In this document: one piece after another, positions 44,767 to 53,846 of the stretch
Layout of the letters: each line of letters opens with the position of its first letter
How positions within the stretch are numbered: position 1 is the first letter of the stretch
NCBI RefSeq assembly: GCF_000702265.1
Contig: NZ_JNKZ01000004.1
Coordinates: 62,001 to 126,000 of the forward strand
Length of the DNA stretch: 64,000 nt
Origin: Butyrivibrio sp. NC2002
GTDB lineage: Bacteria; Bacillota; Clostridia; Lachnospirales; Lachnospiraceae
Direction of reading: 5' to 3'
The notes under the pieces: generated by a model
The model's database searches: none
What the model was told of the DNA's origin: nothing
Seen by the model: the letters and a program-made list of their open reading frames with translations, nothing else
Made by a program: the position numbers and the translations under genes

Positions 44767-46697
44767 AAGTATCTCTCATACCACTGCTGGAAGTTTAAAA
44801 AGCTCCACGACAGCTTGGAGAAATTGGCTCCCGAACCCGAGCCTCCATCTCCCTTTTCAAGGTAGCTTCGTATGAATTTCGAAGCATACTCAGGGTTAAA
44901 AATCCCCTGTCTTCTAAGAAAACTCTCATCACTAAAGTCAAGAAGCTTTTCCTTAAGAGGACCCCTCAGCCAGGCATCCATCGGAACTCCGAAGCCTTTC
45001 TTAGGGCGCTCTAAAATATCCCTTGGAATATAGTCATAAGCAATATCCTTTAGGATATGCTTCTTATCGCCGTTTGCGTACTTATATTCATGCGGAATGG
45101 CAAAGCTGTATTCCATAACTTCCGTATCCATTATAGGGCATCTGCACTCAAGAGAGTACTTCATGGATGCTCTGTCCATCTTGACCAGAATATCCCCCGG
45201 AAGATAAGTATCCATATCAAGGAGCATTCTCCTTATCTGCCAGGAAGGCTCCTCATAATATGACTCCACAGGATACTTGCATGGAAAATAATCTCCGTAG
45301 CCTCTTCCATTTATGTAATCATCATAGGACACAGTTGCATCATCCTGCTCTTTTCCCGTCATAAATGCATGAGCTGCCCTTATATAAGAAGCTGAAGCAA
45401 GCTGAGTCTTTGTTTCTATATCTCTGTTTTCAGCGATAGTGCGAACCTTGAAAGGCATTTTGTCGATAAGCTTTTCTTTTCCAAAAGGGATGCTTCCCAC
45501 TGCATGAGCCAATCCCCCAAGCAGGTCAAGTTCCCTTGCCTTAGCTATATTTTCATATATATTATAGCCGCAGAAAAACTCATCTCCTCCATCGCCTGAC
45601 AGAGCAACAGTGACCTTCTCTTTTGCAAGCTTGCACACAAGCATGGTAGGTATCTGTGACTCATCCGCAAAGGGTTCGTCGAAATACTTAGGAATACTCT
45701 CAACAAGGTCAAGCATCTCCTTTTCATCTATGTACAGCTCGGTGTGATCTGTACCAAGATGCTCTGCTACTTTTTTGGCAAACTCCGCCTCGTTGTAGTC
45801 AGGCACATTAAAACCTATCGTAAAAGTCTTTACCGGCTTATCACTGTTTTCCTGCGCGATCGCAGTAATAAGTGACGAATCATAGCCTCCCGACAAAAAC
45901 GTTCCCAGGGGCACATCTGCTATCATTCTGTCAGCAACAGACTTCCTAAGTCTATCCTTAAGCCCCTGCTTTGCTTCCTCATAACCGGAAACCGGATTTT
46001 TCCTGCGCTCATGGTAGACTTTCTTGATATCCCAGTACTTGCGGATTGTCACCTCTCCCTTATAAAAGCGAAGTACAGATCCGGGCGGAAGCTGCCACAC
46101 ATCCTCAAAAATGCTCTCGGGAGCATTTATATACTGCTGGAACATATATCTTGGTATAACTGATCTTCTGACCCTTCCGCTAAATCCGGGGCTCTTCATA
46201 ATAGGCTTAAGCTCGGATGCAAAGATCAGATTGCCATCTTTTAAATAGTAATATAAGGGCTTTTTACCGATCCTGTCCCTTGCAAGGATCAGCTCCTGTG
46301 ACTGCCTGTCATAAATTGCAATCGCAAACATGCCATGGATATGGTCGATAACATCTACTCCCCACTTAAGGTATCCCGCAAGGATCACCTCCGTATCACA
46401 GGTCGATTTAAAACTGTAGTCCGACAGCTCCTCTTTAAGCTCTAAAAAATTATATATCTCACCGTTGAAAACAACGGATATCCTTCCATCCTCAGACTCC
46501 ATAGGCTGGTGTCCCAGAGGAGAAAGATCTAATATTGCAAGCCTTCGCTGTGCAAGTCCGACCGTATAGCCACCCGGTCCGTCATAGAGCTCAACGCCGC
46601 TATCATCGGGACCTCTGTGTATCATTGTGTCATTCATTGCCGCAAGGTCTTGCCTTGAAATTATATTTTTGGAAATATATCCGCAGATTCCGCACAT
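44763..46697 (-). CDS. Asparagine synthase (glutamine-hydrolysing) family protein, AsnB-like, second copy
   Basis: A 644-residue protein with Cys2 (MCGICGYISK), RGPDDSG, RRLAILDLSPLGHQP and FNGEIYN in the glutaminase half, and FLSGGYDSSLITAIAQ near residue 265 in the ATP half. It keeps SGG, unlike the other copy. C-terminal SLECRCPIMDTEV also fits. It is the first gene of the long minus-strand unit, behind a promoter at 46,730-46,758. Two copies of this enzyme in one glycan locus suggest two amidation reactions, or amidation of two sugars. The ATG follows GGAGCGCCT. Confidence 0.88.
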   Translation of the reverse strand: MCGICGYISKNIISRQDLAAMNDTMIHRGPDDSGVELYDGPGGYTVGLAQRRLAILDLSPLGHQPMESEDGRISVVFNGEIYNFLELKEELSDYSFKSTCDTEVILAGYLKWGVDVIDHIHGMFAIAIYDRQSQELILARDRIGKKPLYYYLKDGNLIFASELKPIMKSPGFSGRVRRSVIPRYMFQQYINAPESIFEDVWQLPPGSVLRFYKGEVTIRKYWDIKKVYHERRKNPVSGYEEAKQGLKDRLRKSVADRMIADVPLGTFLSGGYDSSLITAIAQENSDKPVKTFTIGFNVPDYNEAEFAKKVAEHLGTDHTELYIDEKEMLDLVESIPKYFDEPFADESQIPTMLVCKLAKEKVTVALSGDGGDEFFCGYNIYENIAKARELDLLGGLAHAVGSIPFGKEKLIDKMPFKVRTIAENRDIETKTQLASASYIRAAHAFMTGKEQDDATVSYDDYINGRGYGDYFPCKYPVESYYEEPSWQIRRMLLDMDTYLPGDILVKMDRASMKYSLECRCPIMDTEVMEYSFAIPHEYKYANGDKKHILKDIAYDYIPRDILERPKKGFGVPMDAWLRGPLKEKLLDFSDESFLRRQGIFNPEYASKFIRSYLEKGDGGSGSGANFSKLSWSFLNFQQWYERYL

Positions 46698-46710
46698 AGG
46701 CGCTCCTTCT

Positions 46711-46739
46711 TAGTATTATCCTCTAAAATATGTTATACT
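46711..46739 (+). promoter_or_regulatory. Promoter for the plus-strand GT4 pair
   Basis: The -10 hexamer is TATACT at 46734-46739. The matching -35 position (46711-46716) is poor (TAGTAT), so this may need an activator or be weak. A short leader leads to ATG at 46779 with GAGG five bases upstream. Confidence 0.35.
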
Positions 46740-46758
46740 ACTCTTACTTTTTTAGCAA
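46730..46758 (-). promoter_or_regulatory. Promoter for the long minus-strand operon
   Basis: On the minus strand TTGCTA (46758-46753) and TAACAT (46735-46730) are 17 bases apart, about 35 bp before the ATG at 46697. The pair overlaps the plus-strand promoter at 46711-46739, so the two units start back to back from one 81-bp gap. Confidence 0.45.
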
Positions 46759-46778
46759 ACGACTTTTATGAGGCTGAT

Positions 46779-47894
46779 ATGAACAGTAAGATCAAGGTTC
46801 TTCACATCGTCGGAGCAATGTATCCCGGCGGAATGGAAAACTTCATAATGAACATATACGAAAACATAGACTTAGACCGTTTTTCTTTTGACTTCGCGGT
46901 TCACGACATAAGAGAGGGCGGCTACGAGGATAAGATAAAGGAAATGGGCGGAAACGTATATCTCCTCCCTAGAATGACAAGACATCCTCTAAAGAACCTT
47001 AATACTCTCTCTGACATCATAAAAAAAGGCGGCTATGACATCGTAATAAGACACACCGCAAATGCCCTGATCGCGCCGCAGCTTCTTGTAGCAAAAAGAC
47101 TGCACGCAGTAACCGTCTGTCATTCTCACAACGAAACAGACCCCAAAAAGCTCGCTCACTATATCGGCAGAGAGCTTTTATTAAAGGTTACGGATGTAAG
47201 GCTTGCATGCTCTGAAAATGCAGGTAAATGGATGTATAAAAACAGGGATTATACAGTAATAAACAATGCCATCGACCTTAACAAATTTTCTTTTAATGCA
47301 GAAAAAAAGGCAAGGATAATAAAAGAGTTTAATCTCGAAGGAAAGCATATCTACGGCCATGTTGCCAATTTCATCGCTTCCAAAAACCATACTTTTTTGC
47401 TAGACGTATTTAAGGAAATTGCAGCCCTTGATGACAAAGCAGTTCTCATCTGCCTTGGAGAGGGCGAGCTCAAAAGTTCCATAGAGGAAAAAATATCCTC
47501 CTTATCTCTTGATGACAAAGTAATACTAACCGGAATAAGGCACGATGCAGATGCGTTTTTCTCTGCTTTTGATGTGATGCTCTTCCCTTCAATATTTGAG
47601 GGACTCCCGCTCACACTTATAGAAGCTCAGGTAAGCGCTCTTCCAATGCTTATTTCAGATACCATAACGCCAAATGTTAAGGTCACTGACAATCTGGTAA
47701 ACGCAATGTCTATCGAGGACTCTCCCCTTTCATGGGCTAAAAAGGCAATTGAAATAAGAGAGCAAACCTATGGGTCAGACAGAATCTGCCAGGTTGATAG
47801 CATCAGATCATTTGGCTACGACCTTGAAAGCCTGGTTAAAGATTATGAAAAGATGCTCACAGAGCTTTCAAATAAACCCGGGGAGAATAAATGA
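46779..47894 (+). CDS. GT4 family glycosyltransferase
   Basis: A 371-residue GT-B enzyme. VLHIVGAMYPGGMENFIMNI at residues 6-25, the CSENAGKWMY turn near residue 146 and EGLPLTLIEAQVSALPMLIS near residue 272 define the GT4 fold, of the EpsF-like branch. A 3' neighbour starts two bases after the stop (GGGGAGAATAAATGACATG). The pair is divergent from the main operon, which suggests a separately regulated side-branch addition (inference). Confidence 0.9.
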   Translation: MNSKIKVLHIVGAMYPGGMENFIMNIYENIDLDRFSFDFAVHDIREGGYEDKIKEMGGNVYLLPRMTRHPLKNLNTLSDIIKKGGYDIVIRHTANALIAPQLLVAKRLHAVTVCHSHNETDPKKLAHYIGRELLLKVTDVRLACSENAGKWMYKNRDYTVINNAIDLNKFSFNAEKKARIIKEFNLEGKHIYGHVANFIASKNHTFLLDVFKEIAALDDKAVLICLGEGELKSSIEEKISSLSLDDKVILTGIRHDADAFFSAFDVMLFPSIFEGLPLTLIEAQVSALPMLISDTITPNVKVTDNLVNAMSIEDSPLSWAKKAIEIREQTYGSDRICQVDSIRSFGYDLESLVKDYEKMLTELSNKPGENK

Positions 47895-47895
47895 C

Positions 47896-49002
47896 ATGAA
47901 GATATTATTTCATTTAAACAGCATGGGACGCGGCGGCGCAGAACACGTTGTAAGCATCCTGTCCCGCAAGTTTTCCGCTGCAGGGCATGACGTAATAGTT
48001 GCCACCGAATGGTTTTCGGAAAACGAATATTCCCTCGGTGATAAAGTAAAGCGCATAAATGTCGGTTTATCTGAAAGCGAAGAAACAAAGGGCAGGATCA
48101 GCAAGGCATTTACAAGACTTGCAAGATTAAGAAAATGCATCAAAAAAGAAAGCCCCGACCTTGTTATCTCATTTTGCGCCAAGGCAAACTTTAGAAGCGC
48201 GTTTTCACTCTTTGGAATGAAAACTCCCCTCATCGTTTCCGTAAGAAACAACCCTGTTGAAGATTACGCGGGGCACCGCTTCTCGACAAGATATATGGAG
48301 AAAAAAGCAGCAGGCTGCGTGTTCCAGACACCTGATGCCATGAACTACTTTTCAAAGGATTTCAGAGACAGATCGGTCATCATCTTTAATCCAATTGACG
48401 AAGCCTTTCTAACTCCGCTCCCTGAGACTCTTCCTTTATCCAACGAGAAAAAGATCGTAAACATCGGAAGAATATCAAAGCAGAAGAACCAGATGCTTCT
48501 TCTTAAGGCATTTAATAAAGTATCCAAAAGCCACCCTGACTATACACTTTGTATTTACGGAGGCTCACAGGAAGATGACATCTATTCCTCACTTAAAAAG
48601 TACGTAGAAGAAAATGCCCTTACCGAAAAGGTAAAATTCATGGACGTATCAAACAACATAAGAGAAGAAATCATGGGCTCTGCTATGTTTGTACTATCAT
48701 CTGATTTTGAGGGAATGCCCAACGTACTTATCGAAGCCATGGCACTTGGAATCCCCAGCATTTCAACCGACTGCCCCTGCGGTGGCTCAAGGATACTGAT
48801 AGATGACAATGTATCAGGTCTTCTCGTCCCCGTAGGAGACGCAGAAGCACTTTCAAATGCCATGGACGAAATACTTTCAGATAAAGAATATGCAAAAGAA
48901 CTTGGAAACAATGCAAAGAGTATAGTATCAAAGGTTCTCCCCGATAAAATCTGCAAAGAATGGGAAGAATTTATCAGCAAAGCATTAAAGGCCGCACGAT
49001 AA
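47896..49002 (+). CDS. GT4 family glycosyltransferase
   Basis: A 368-residue GT-B enzyme. ILFHLNSMGRGGAEHVVSIL at residues 3-22, VNIGRISKQKNQMLLLKAF in the middle and EGMPNVLIEAMALGIPSIST near residue 272 mark the family; it looks like the 43,495 enzyme. An open frame reaches back to 47770, inside the preceding gene, but only ATG at 47896 has a ribosome site (GGGGAG) and begins at the family's first strand. The stop codon lies in the loop of the downstream terminator. Confidence 0.9.
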   Translation: MKILFHLNSMGRGGAEHVVSILSRKFSAAGHDVIVATEWFSENEYSLGDKVKRINVGLSESEETKGRISKAFTRLARLRKCIKKESPDLVISFCAKANFRSAFSLFGMKTPLIVSVRNNPVEDYAGHRFSTRYMEKKAAGCVFQTPDAMNYFSKDFRDRSVIIFNPIDEAFLTPLPETLPLSNEKKIVNIGRISKQKNQMLLLKAFNKVSKSHPDYTLCIYGGSQEDDIYSSLKKYVEENALTEKVKFMDVSNNIREEIMGSAMFVLSSDFEGMPNVLIEAMALGIPSISTDCPCGGSRILIDDNVSGLLVPVGDAEALSNAMDEILSDKEYAKELGNNAKSIVSKVLPDKICKEWEEFISKALKAAR

Positions 49003-49023
49003 ATAAACCGTGCGACCTTTTTT
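48991..49023 (+). terminator. Rho-independent terminator after the plus-strand GT4 pair
   Basis: CGCACG (48993-48998) pairs with CGTGCG (49009-49014) around a ten-base loop, followed by ACC and six T. The TAA of the preceding gene falls inside the loop, so translation ends within the hairpin. Confidence 0.75.
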
Positions 49024-49065
49024 GTCTTTATCTAATTGTCTTTATCTAATTATCTTTATCTAATT
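49024..49065. repeat. Three tandem 14-bp repeats
   Basis: The unit [G/A]TCTTTATCTAATT is repeated exactly three times (49024-49037, 49038-49051, 49052-49065), and a fourth partial copy follows. It sits between two convergent gene ends. It may be a short slippage-prone repeat with no function. Confidence 0.8.
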
Positions 49066-49089
49066 ATCTGAATCTGTTTGCCTATTAGC

Positions 49090-50370
49090 TCAAAATTTCC
49101 CTGTTGTATAAAACAACTGCATTCTCTGTGCCTGAGTCTTAACATCGAATCCCGCCTTCTTTATCATCTCGATAACAGGCTCTGATGACGCCTGCCTATC
49201 GCCGACGGGAAGGACTTCATCTGTTTCAAATTCTCCCTCCTGCCCGATTCCCGAAAGCATCAGATCATTTAGCATCTTCCTTGCCCATACTGAAGGATCT
49301 TCATCTAAACTGAGTCTGCTAACTAAAGGAGTGATATCAACCTCTGTAGTTATCGAATCTGACACAAGACACTGTAGTCCTGCTGCCTGAGCCTCAACCA
49401 CAGTTCCCGGAAGTCCCTCGTATCTTGAAGGGAACAGGAAATAATCCATAGCCTGATAGTACTCATTTGCGTTGCTTCTATTTCCGCAGAATATGCAGTA
49501 ATCACCTATATGAAGATCATGCGCAAGCTTTTTCATATCATCCATAAGTGAACCTTCGCCCAGCATCATGAGTTTGATCCTCATACCATGAAGCATACTG
49601 AAGGAATTGGCATCATCATGATTAAGGATATTCATAAATGCCGCAAATACCCTGAGTAGAAACTCATGGTTCTTGGCAAAATGGAATCTCCCGACATGAC
49701 CTATTACAATAGCATTGGATAATCCCAGCTCATGCCTTATTTTTTTCCTTACCTCTTCATTGTAGACAAAACGCCTTAGATCGATCGCATTCGGAATTAT
49801 CTCAACAAGCCCCTTGTCAGTAAGATTATCGCCAAATACAGCCCTTGCCGCATTTTCAGTACATGCAAATCTAAAGTCGCAGGTATCCTGACTGGACAGA
49901 GGTCTTCTGATCATCTTGGTAACCATGCCCTTTATCCCGGGATCTACTCCTGCGCTTCTTGCATGCGCTATAGTCACAGGAATCGCACAGCTCTTGGCTA
50001 TAGGAAGATATATAGCAGCAGTACTCGTCATATGCCCCTGGATCATCTTCCACTCGCCTCTGTGCTGCATGAAAAACATCCTCAGCGCATTCTTATAGTC
50101 CCTTGCATTTGTACCGTGAAATCTGGGAACGCAGTAGATATTTCCCCCAAGCTTTTTGACCGCAGCATCAAAATAGTCGGGCTCTCTTACAAGCATCAGC
50201 TCATCTGAAGTAGGACACTTTTTCCCTGTTGCTTCAGCTTCACAATGTACCAGGAAATCGAACTGCACCCTGCTTCTGTCTATATGCCTGTACAGATCCA
50301 TTATCCTGCTCTCAGCGCCGCCAAGTCCCAATTTTCCAAAAACGTGTAATATCCTTATTGGTTCTTGCAT
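49090..50370 (-). CDS. GT4 family glycosyltransferase
   Basis: A 426-residue GT-B enzyme. ILHVFGKLGLGGAESRIMDL at residues 7-26, VGRFHFAKNHEFLLRVF in the middle and EGLPGTVVEAQAAGLQCLVS near residue 325 give the fold. A low-similarity insert of about 20 residues sits near residue 54-75. It is convergent with the plus-strand GT4 pair and has no clear terminator of its own. The ATG follows GGAGGAGCATATTC. The last gene in the minus unit with DUF2334 upstream (28 bp apart). Confidence 0.88.
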   Translation of the reverse strand: MQEPIRILHVFGKLGLGGAESRIMDLYRHIDRSRVQFDFLVHCEAEATGKKCPTSDELMLVREPDYFDAAVKKLGGNIYCVPRFHGTNARDYKNALRMFFMQHRGEWKMIQGHMTSTAAIYLPIAKSCAIPVTIAHARSAGVDPGIKGMVTKMIRRPLSSQDTCDFRFACTENAARAVFGDNLTDKGLVEIIPNAIDLRRFVYNEEVRKKIRHELGLSNAIVIGHVGRFHFAKNHEFLLRVFAAFMNILNHDDANSFSMLHGMRIKLMMLGEGSLMDDMKKLAHDLHIGDYCIFCGNRSNANEYYQAMDYFLFPSRYEGLPGTVVEAQAAGLQCLVSDSITTEVDITPLVSRLSLDEDPSVWARKMLNDLMLSGIGQEGEFETDEVLPVGDRQASSEPVIEMIKKAGFDVKTQAQRMQLFYTTGKF

Positions 50371-50397
50371 GAATATGCTCCTCCAAATCCCTCATGA

Positions 50398-51243
50398 TCA
50401 AAACTTTTTATGTACCAGAATATATTTTACCCTTGCCATTATATATTCTTTTATTCCCTGAAAATCAGAAGCCTCAACAGGCTCTACCGATAGCCATTCA
50501 TTGAAGCTCACAACATTTTTTTCGCTAAATAGCTTTTCATAATAAGCAAAGTCATCACCTGTCATAGTCCCTGTGTGAACAACAAACGTTGTAAATCCTT
50601 CGCTATTATTTTTCACCGCGCTCTTCTTATTATATGATATCGGATAAAAAGTGATATCAAATCTTCTGTAAGCCTTAGTCCCAAATCCATCGGTGATGCG
50701 TCTAAAGCCCGTTTCAAGAAGGGCTCTTATTGTATTTTTATCGTACGAATGACTCGGTGCCATGAAAAAGTCAGTCGCTATGCCGTGGCTTTCAAGTATC
50801 TTCTTACCCTGCCTTAGCATTTTGATCTGCTCCTCAAGGTCAATACCTGCAAACTCCGACTGTTTATTAAGCGGCAAAAGGCCGCCTTTTTTAGTTGTGT
50901 ATTTATGATGAAGTCCGTGCATGGCTATGATCCACCCCTCAGTTTGAAGGGATCTTACCATTCTCCAGAATTCCGCATCTTTTTCTGATCCGAAGCCTTC
51001 ATCCTTGTTATCTTCTATGTCGAATGGCCCCTCTTCCCTGTCGGACACTTTAACTCCAGATTCAGCAGCCTGAGCAATTCTTACATCATCATCGTCTCCG
51101 GCCATGAGTTTTGGATCCTCATTATCAGGAACCACACCAATAAGCGGCTTTATTCCGTGTTCATCAAGTATTCTCTTGAATCTCCGGAATTTCCCCATAT
51201 CCATTCCCGGAGCAATATCATCCATACGAATAACTATCTTCAT
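50398..51243 (-). CDS. DUF2334 polysaccharide deacetylase-like protein
   Basis: A 281-residue protein. IRMDDIAPG at residues 4-12 holds the paired Asp, and AMHGLHHKYT near residue 111 holds the metal-binding His pair. APSHSYD near residue 165 and the DGFGT loop also fit the NodB-like DUF2334 (PF10096) fold. It resembles predicted N- or O-deacetylases that act on glycans. It has no signal peptide or membrane helix, so it would act in the cytoplasm on a precursor, unlike secreted NodB enzymes. It lies between two GT4 genes and the UDP-sugar dehydrogenase, in one unit. Confidence 0.85.
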   Translation of the reverse strand: MKIVIRMDDIAPGMDMGKFRRFKRILDEHGIKPLIGVVPDNEDPKLMAGDDDDVRIAQAAESGVKVSDREEGPFDIEDNKDEGFGSEKDAEFWRMVRSLQTEGWIIAMHGLHHKYTTKKGGLLPLNKQSEFAGIDLEEQIKMLRQGKKILESHGIATDFFMAPSHSYDKNTIRALLETGFRRITDGFGTKAYRRFDITFYPISYNKKSAVKNNSEGFTTFVVHTGTMTGDDFAYYEKLFSEKNVVSFNEWLSVEPVEASDFQGIKEYIMARVKYILVHKKF

Positions 51244-51298
51244 ACAAACCCCTGCATATATCTTTTTGAAACGCGCGCTGTCAAGCGCATATACAGAA

Positions 51299-51330
51299 TA
51301 TGCCGCGAGTTTTATCCCGCTCGCGGCATA
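51299..51330. repeat. Perfect 11-bp inverted repeat between DUF2334 and dehydrogenase genes
   Basis: TATGCCGCGAG (51299-51309) pairs with CTCGCGGCATA (51320-51330) around a ten-base loop. Neither strand has a T tract behind it, so classical termination is not supported. It may act in mRNA stability or processing between the two genes. Confidence 0.5.
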
Positions 51331-51347
51331 GTTTCACCATCTGTTAA

Positions 51348-52664
51348 TTACAGTCTCCAGTATGCAAATTCATCTGTGTCGTAATCTGCCTTGTTGAAGA
51401 TTCCCTTGATATCAAGGAATACTCTTGTTTTGTGAGCAGGATTAAACCACTTCTTCACATCTTCAGGCTTTATTGACAAAAAGTCCTCATGAGCTACAGC
51501 AACAAGAACTGCATCCATATCGTGAAGTTCATCCATAGAATCAAAAGTGATGCCATATAATCTCTTAGCTTCATCACTATCTGCCTGAGGATCGATCACA
51601 ATAGGATCAATTCCGTATTCCTTAAGCTCGTTGTAGATATCAATAACCTTAGTATTACGTGTATCAGGGCAGTTCTCCTTGAATGTAAATCCAAGGATTC
51701 CGACTCTTGCGCCCTTAACGCCTATATCCTGAGCGATAAGATTCTTCACACAGCACTCAGCGATATATTTACCCATGTCGTCGTTTATTCTACGACCTGA
51801 CAGAATGATCTGGCTGTGATAGCCAAGTGACTCAGCCTTGTATGTAAGGTAGTAAGGATCAACACCTATGCAGTGTCCGCCTACAAGACCGGGTGTAAAT
51901 TTAAGGAAGTTCCACTTAGTACCTGCTGCCTCAAGAACGCTCTTTGTATCGATTCCCATTCTGTGGAAGATCATTGAAAGCTCGTTCATGAATGCAATGT
52001 TGATATCTCTCTGGCTGTTCTCGATAACCTTGGCAGCCTCGGCAACCTTGATGCTCTCTGCCTTATGAACTCCTGCAAGAGCAACAAGCTTATATACATT
52101 GGCAACTTCTTCAAGTGTCTCTTCGTCCATACCTGAAACAATCTTGGTTATGGTCTCAAGTCTGTGAACCTTATCACCGGGGTTAATTCTCTCGGGTGAA
52201 TAACCAACCTTGAAATCAACTCCGCACTTAAGTCCTGACTCTTTTTCAAGGATCGGCACACATATATCCTCAGTAACTCCCGGATATACTGTTGACTCAT
52301 ATACTACGATCGAACCCTTTGTAAGGTATTTACCAAGAGTTCTTGTTGCACTCTCAACAGGTGTAAGATCCGGTGTATGGTCATCATTAACCGGTGTAGG
52401 AACTGCAACTACGTGGAATTTGCACTCCTTAAGCTTCTCGGGATCAGCTGTGAACTCTACCTTTGTCTGTTTGATAGCTTCATCGCCGACTTCTCTTGTA
52501 GGATCGATTCCTCTGTGATAAAGAGCAACCTTCTCTGCGTTAAAATCATATCCTACTACCTTAATCTTCTTGGCAAATGCAACAGCTATAGGCATTCCTA
52601 CATAACCAAGACCAACCAGTGACAGTTTCTCCTCACCTGCGAGGAGCTTTTCATACAAACTCAT
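51348..52664 (-). CDS. Nucleotide sugar dehydrogenase (UDP-sugar C6 dehydrogenase, WbpA/TviB-like)
   Basis: A 438-residue enzyme. The NAD-binding GLGYVG is at residues 18-23, the central VYESTVYPGVTE near residue 121-132, and the catalytic Cys265 lies in GGHCIGVDPYYLT. The TVYPGVTE and ERINPGDK motifs fit the WbpA/WecC/TviB branch that oxidises UDP-HexNAc to UDP-HexNAcA, more than UDP-glucose dehydrogenase. It would supply a uronic acid, the likely target of the AsnB-like amidotransferases (inference). The gene is the second-last of the ATP-grasp unit; ATG follows AGGAGATAAAACA. Confidence 0.9.
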   Translation of the reverse strand: MSLYEKLLAGEEKLSLVGLGYVGMPIAVAFAKKIKVVGYDFNAEKVALYHRGIDPTREVGDEAIKQTKVEFTADPEKLKECKFHVVAVPTPVNDDHTPDLTPVESATRTLGKYLTKGSIVVYESTVYPGVTEDICVPILEKESGLKCGVDFKVGYSPERINPGDKVHRLETITKIVSGMDEETLEEVANVYKLVALAGVHKAESIKVAEAAKVIENSQRDINIAFMNELSMIFHRMGIDTKSVLEAAGTKWNFLKFTPGLVGGHCIGVDPYYLTYKAESLGYHSQIILSGRRINDDMGKYIAECCVKNLIAQDIGVKGARVGILGFTFKENCPDTRNTKVIDIYNELKEYGIDPIVIDPQADSDEAKRLYGITFDSMDELHDMDAVLVAVAHEDFLSIKPEDVKKWFNPAHKTRVFLDIKGIFNKADYDTDEFAYWRL

Positions 52665-52691
52665 TGTTTTATCTCCTAAAATAATTATTTA

Positions 52692-53813
52692 TCACATTTT
52701 TTCCATTACGTTTAATATTTCATCAATATACGCATCTATTATACTATGTCTGTCAAACTCTCGCTCAACCTTTGCTCTTGCTAAAAGCCCCATAGCTCTT
52801 CTCTGGCTGACATCAAGAGATGCCATTCTATCCATCGCATCAAAGAGAGCTTTTGCATCCTGCTTTTTAAACAAAAATCCTGTTTCGCCGTCGTCAACGA
52901 TCTCCTTGCATCCACTGATATTACTTGCAAGAACAGGTCTTGCGGTTGCGCTGGCCTCCATAAGGACATTGCTCATACCCTCATGATAACTTGGCATTAC
53001 TATGACATCGGCCTCCTTAAGATAAGGTCTTATATCCTTATTAAAAGGTATTGTCTTAAGCTCTCCTCTTTTTCTTGCCTGCTCGATAAGGTCTCCGAAG
53101 TCCTCATCAAAATATCCGATAGTCGCTACCGAAACCTTATTACCATATTTCTCATGCATAAGGTGAGCCGCTTCAAGGTACTCAGCGGTTCCCTTCTCCT
53201 TCATGAGCCTTCCTACATATAAAAATCTGACCACATTATCCTCATGTCCCGGATAATCCTGAGGCACATGCTTTTCAAGGTCAACTCCGGACCCGTTTAC
53301 AAGCCTTGTCTTTAGCTTTTTGGTGATACCGAATCTCTTAAACTTATTCTGATTTTCCTTGTTCTGGAAAAATACGCAGCTGCAGCCCTTAAGTCCCATC
53401 TTGTACATCATAATGACAAGATGCTTTATTATGCTCCTTTTTAAGCCTCCATCCTGAAAAGCGCTTCCAAGTCCCGTTATCGTTGATATAAACGGCACTC
53501 CCTTTTTCCTTGCAGCAAAGCCTCCGTATACATTTGGTTTGATGGTATAAGTCACAACCATATCGGGCTTTTCAGCTTCTATCAGGTTTTCGTATGCCTT
53601 AAGAAGCTTAAAGTCCTCTATGGGGTTCATTCCGCGCCTGTTTATATCTGTATGGACAACTTTTGCACCTTCTGCCATAAGTTCAGGTACCCTTAGTTCA
53701 TCCGGAAGAGATATGACAACGTCATCCTTTTGCGCTATAAGCCTTGTTATCAGCTCGTTTCTAAAGTCGTACAGTCCCCCTGAAGAATTCGCAAGTATCA
53801 AAATCTTACTCAT
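52692..53813 (-). CDS. GT4 family glycosyltransferase (PglA/CapM-like)
   Basis: A 373-residue GT-B enzyme. ILILANSSGGLYDFRNELIT at residues 4-23 and NVYGGFAARKKGVPFISTITGLGSAF near residue 93-118 match the PglA/WbpU/CapM branch, and EGMSNVLMEASATARPVLAS near residue 281 completes the donor site. Such enzymes often add the second sugar to an undecaprenyl-linked HexNAc-type initiator. Its place next to the dehydrogenase suggests a uronic acid or HexNAc acceptor. The ATG follows GGAGACAAAATA. Confidence 0.9.
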   Translation of the reverse strand: MSKILILANSSGGLYDFRNELITRLIAQKDDVVISLPDELRVPELMAEGAKVVHTDINRRGMNPIEDFKLLKAYENLIEAEKPDMVVTYTIKPNVYGGFAARKKGVPFISTITGLGSAFQDGGLKRSIIKHLVIMMYKMGLKGCSCVFFQNKENQNKFKRFGITKKLKTRLVNGSGVDLEKHVPQDYPGHEDNVVRFLYVGRLMKEKGTAEYLEAAHLMHEKYGNKVSVATIGYFDEDFGDLIEQARKRGELKTIPFNKDIRPYLKEADVIVMPSYHEGMSNVLMEASATARPVLASNISGCKEIVDDGETGFLFKKQDAKALFDAMDRMASLDVSQRRAMGLLARAKVEREFDRHSIIDAYIDEILNVMEKM

Positions 53814-53846
53814 TATTTTGTCTCCATTTTGTTTTTGGAATACCCT

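Noticed and set aside
47770..47895. Upstream extension of the second plus-strand GT4 gene
   Set aside because: It lies inside the previous gene in another frame and lacks a ribosome site; the fold starts at ATG 47896.
51299..51330. Perfect 11-bp stem as a terminator
   Set aside because: No T tract follows on either strand, so it is listed only as an inverted repeat.
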